From B21-G16 sp003644825 [NCBI: Candidatus Zhuqueibacterota bacterium] (GTDB lineage Bacteria; SM23-31; B21-G16), in assembly GCA_003644825.1 (NCBI GenBank), contig QNDJ01000065.1, positions 1 to 7,319 of the forward strand: a DNA stretch of 7,319 bases, given 5' to 3'. This document shows, one piece after another, positions 6,762-7,319 of this stretch (position 1 is its first letter; each line of letters begins with the position of its first letter). The notes below the pieces were generated by a model, which was given only the letters and a program-made list of their open reading frames with translations, ran no database searches and was not told the origin of the DNA. Position numbers and translations under genes: made by a program.

Positions 6762-7319
6762 TTATAAATTTAAATAAAATGTATCTCTGAATATTCCTTT
6801 TGCACCGAATTTTTCTTTAAATTTACCGAGCCCAAAATTGGGGTTCATATTTAATGTGAAAGTTCCAAAATCTAAGTACTTAAATCCTTTGATTCGACAC
6901 CACCTGATTACTTCAGATATTAATAAGTCTACCACTCTGTACTCCTGATATTTCTCATTATGAGAAATATAAAATGCAAGAACAGCCCTTTCATTGCACA
7001 CAAACAGAACAATTCCACCCACCATTTTTGTTTTTAAATAAGCAGCAAAAAGCCGAATCTTCAGGGGAAATAGTTTATTTAATAATGTTAATTCCTGTAA
7101 AGTATGGGTTGGAGTAACATTATGCCTCATCTTTAAATTGTTTTTGAGAATCTCATAGTAATTTTCAAAATCCCTGTTCTCAAGTACCATAATCCCTGAG
7201 CGAATAGCTTTTTTTATATTTCTTTTCAATTCTTCTGTAAAAACCTCATTATCTTCAAATTCCAGGGACAGAACACTTGTTAATTCTCTTCTTAAATATC
7301 GAAACCCCCTGGTATACAG
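6762..7319 (-). CDS. FemAB/GNAT-like acyltransferase, C-terminal part (5' end outside window)
   Basis: The frame is open from the right edge to a TAA at 6764-6762, giving 185 residues with no start needed inside the window; a TTG at 7229 is just an internal Leu codon. Residues below are counted from the window edge. The pattern resembles the BioF2/FemAB-like N-acyltransferase group (double-GNAT fold): a basic helix LKRNIKKAIRSG (31-42), a fingers/helix stretch with HNVTPTHTLQEL (66-77), a central strand set (FAAYLKTKMVGGIVLF, 91-106), a helix DLLISEVIRWC followed by KGFKYLDFG (131-152), and the C-terminal signature GLGKFKEKFGAKG (163-175). The last block is typical of proteins that acylate amino groups on cell-wall or polysaccharide precursors, but the substrate cannot be told from this half. 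Only 109 bases separate it from gyrA and no hairpin terminator is visible between them, so some read-through is possible. Family call fairly secure; specific function unknown. Confidence 0.75.
   Translation of the reverse strand: MYTRGFRYLRRELTSVLSLEFEDNEVFTEELKRNIKKAIRSGIMVLENRDFENYYEILKNNLKMRHNVTPTHTLQELTLLNKLFPLKIRLFAAYLKTKMVGGIVLFVCNERAVLAFYISHNEKYQEYRVVDLLISEVIRWCRIKGFKYLDFGTFTLNMNPNFGLGKFKEKFGAKGIFRDTFYLNL

Noticed and set aside
6738-6768. ATAAT/ATTAT inverted repeat and AACGTT palindrome after the acyltransferase as a terminator
   Set aside because: The arms are five bases or fewer and purely or mostly AT, with no adjoining T run, so no stable terminator hairpin would form.
7227-7229. 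TTG at 7229 as the start of the acyltransferase
   Set aside because: The frame stays open for 30 more codons to the window edge, and those residues continue the family pattern, so the TTG is an internal Leu.

Overview
The window is a compact stretch of AT-rich bacterial chromosome. All seven recognisable genes lie on the minus strand, so transcription runs from high to low coordinates. The set is a housekeeping core plus poorly characterised envelope-type proteins: a FemAB/GNAT-like acyltransferase (cut by the right edge), DNA gyrase subunit A, archease, an M20D amidohydrolase, an exported beta-propeller protein of the two-component-regulator propeller type, a small zinc-finger protein, and a small membrane protein. 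An eighth gene may begin in the last bases at the left edge. No rRNA, tRNA, CRISPR array, insertion sequence or phage gene is visible, and no gap between genes exceeds about 110 bases.

The organism cannot be named from this window. AT-rich DNA, standard-code genes, purine-rich ribosome-binding sites of the form ACAGGA or GGAG, and a Reg_prop propeller gene next to archease fit an uncultured, deep-branching Gram-negative-type lineage (WOR-3, Cloacimonadota or Marinimicrobia-like). That placement is a low-confidence inference.

Layout, in the order of transcription. (1) 7319-6762: C-terminal 185 residues of an acyltransferase. (2) 6761-6653: the longest gap, holding a good sigma70-type promoter (TTGACT, 17 bases, TAAATT) and a GGAG ribosome-binding site. 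(3) 6652-4196: gyrA. (4) 4195-3749: archease, whose ATG directly follows the gyrA stop codon. (5) 3701-2508: M20D amidohydrolase, after a 47-base gap and with its own ribosome-binding site. (6) 2521-857: propeller protein, starting 14 bases inside the previous gene. (7) 857-486: zinc-finger/BamE-like protein, whose ATG overlaps the preceding TGA by one base. (8) 485-408: a gap with a perfect 8-bp inverted repeat and a tandem 8-bp repeat. (9) 407-24: membrane protein with a TTG start.

From gyrA to the zinc-finger gene the spacing (0, 47, -14 and -1 bases) argues for one operon driven mainly by the promoter at 6688-6716. The members share no obvious pathway: DNA topology, an RNA-ligase cofactor, amide hydrolysis and an exported propeller. 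The operon therefore looks like growth-linked co-expression of unrelated functions rather than a dedicated machine. I found no convincing new defence or mobile system. The least ordinary items are the zinc-finger/BamE-like fusion, the stand-alone propeller with a divergent middle section, archease fused transcriptionally to gyrA with no RtcB ligase in view, and the natural alanine at the quinolone-determining position of GyrA.
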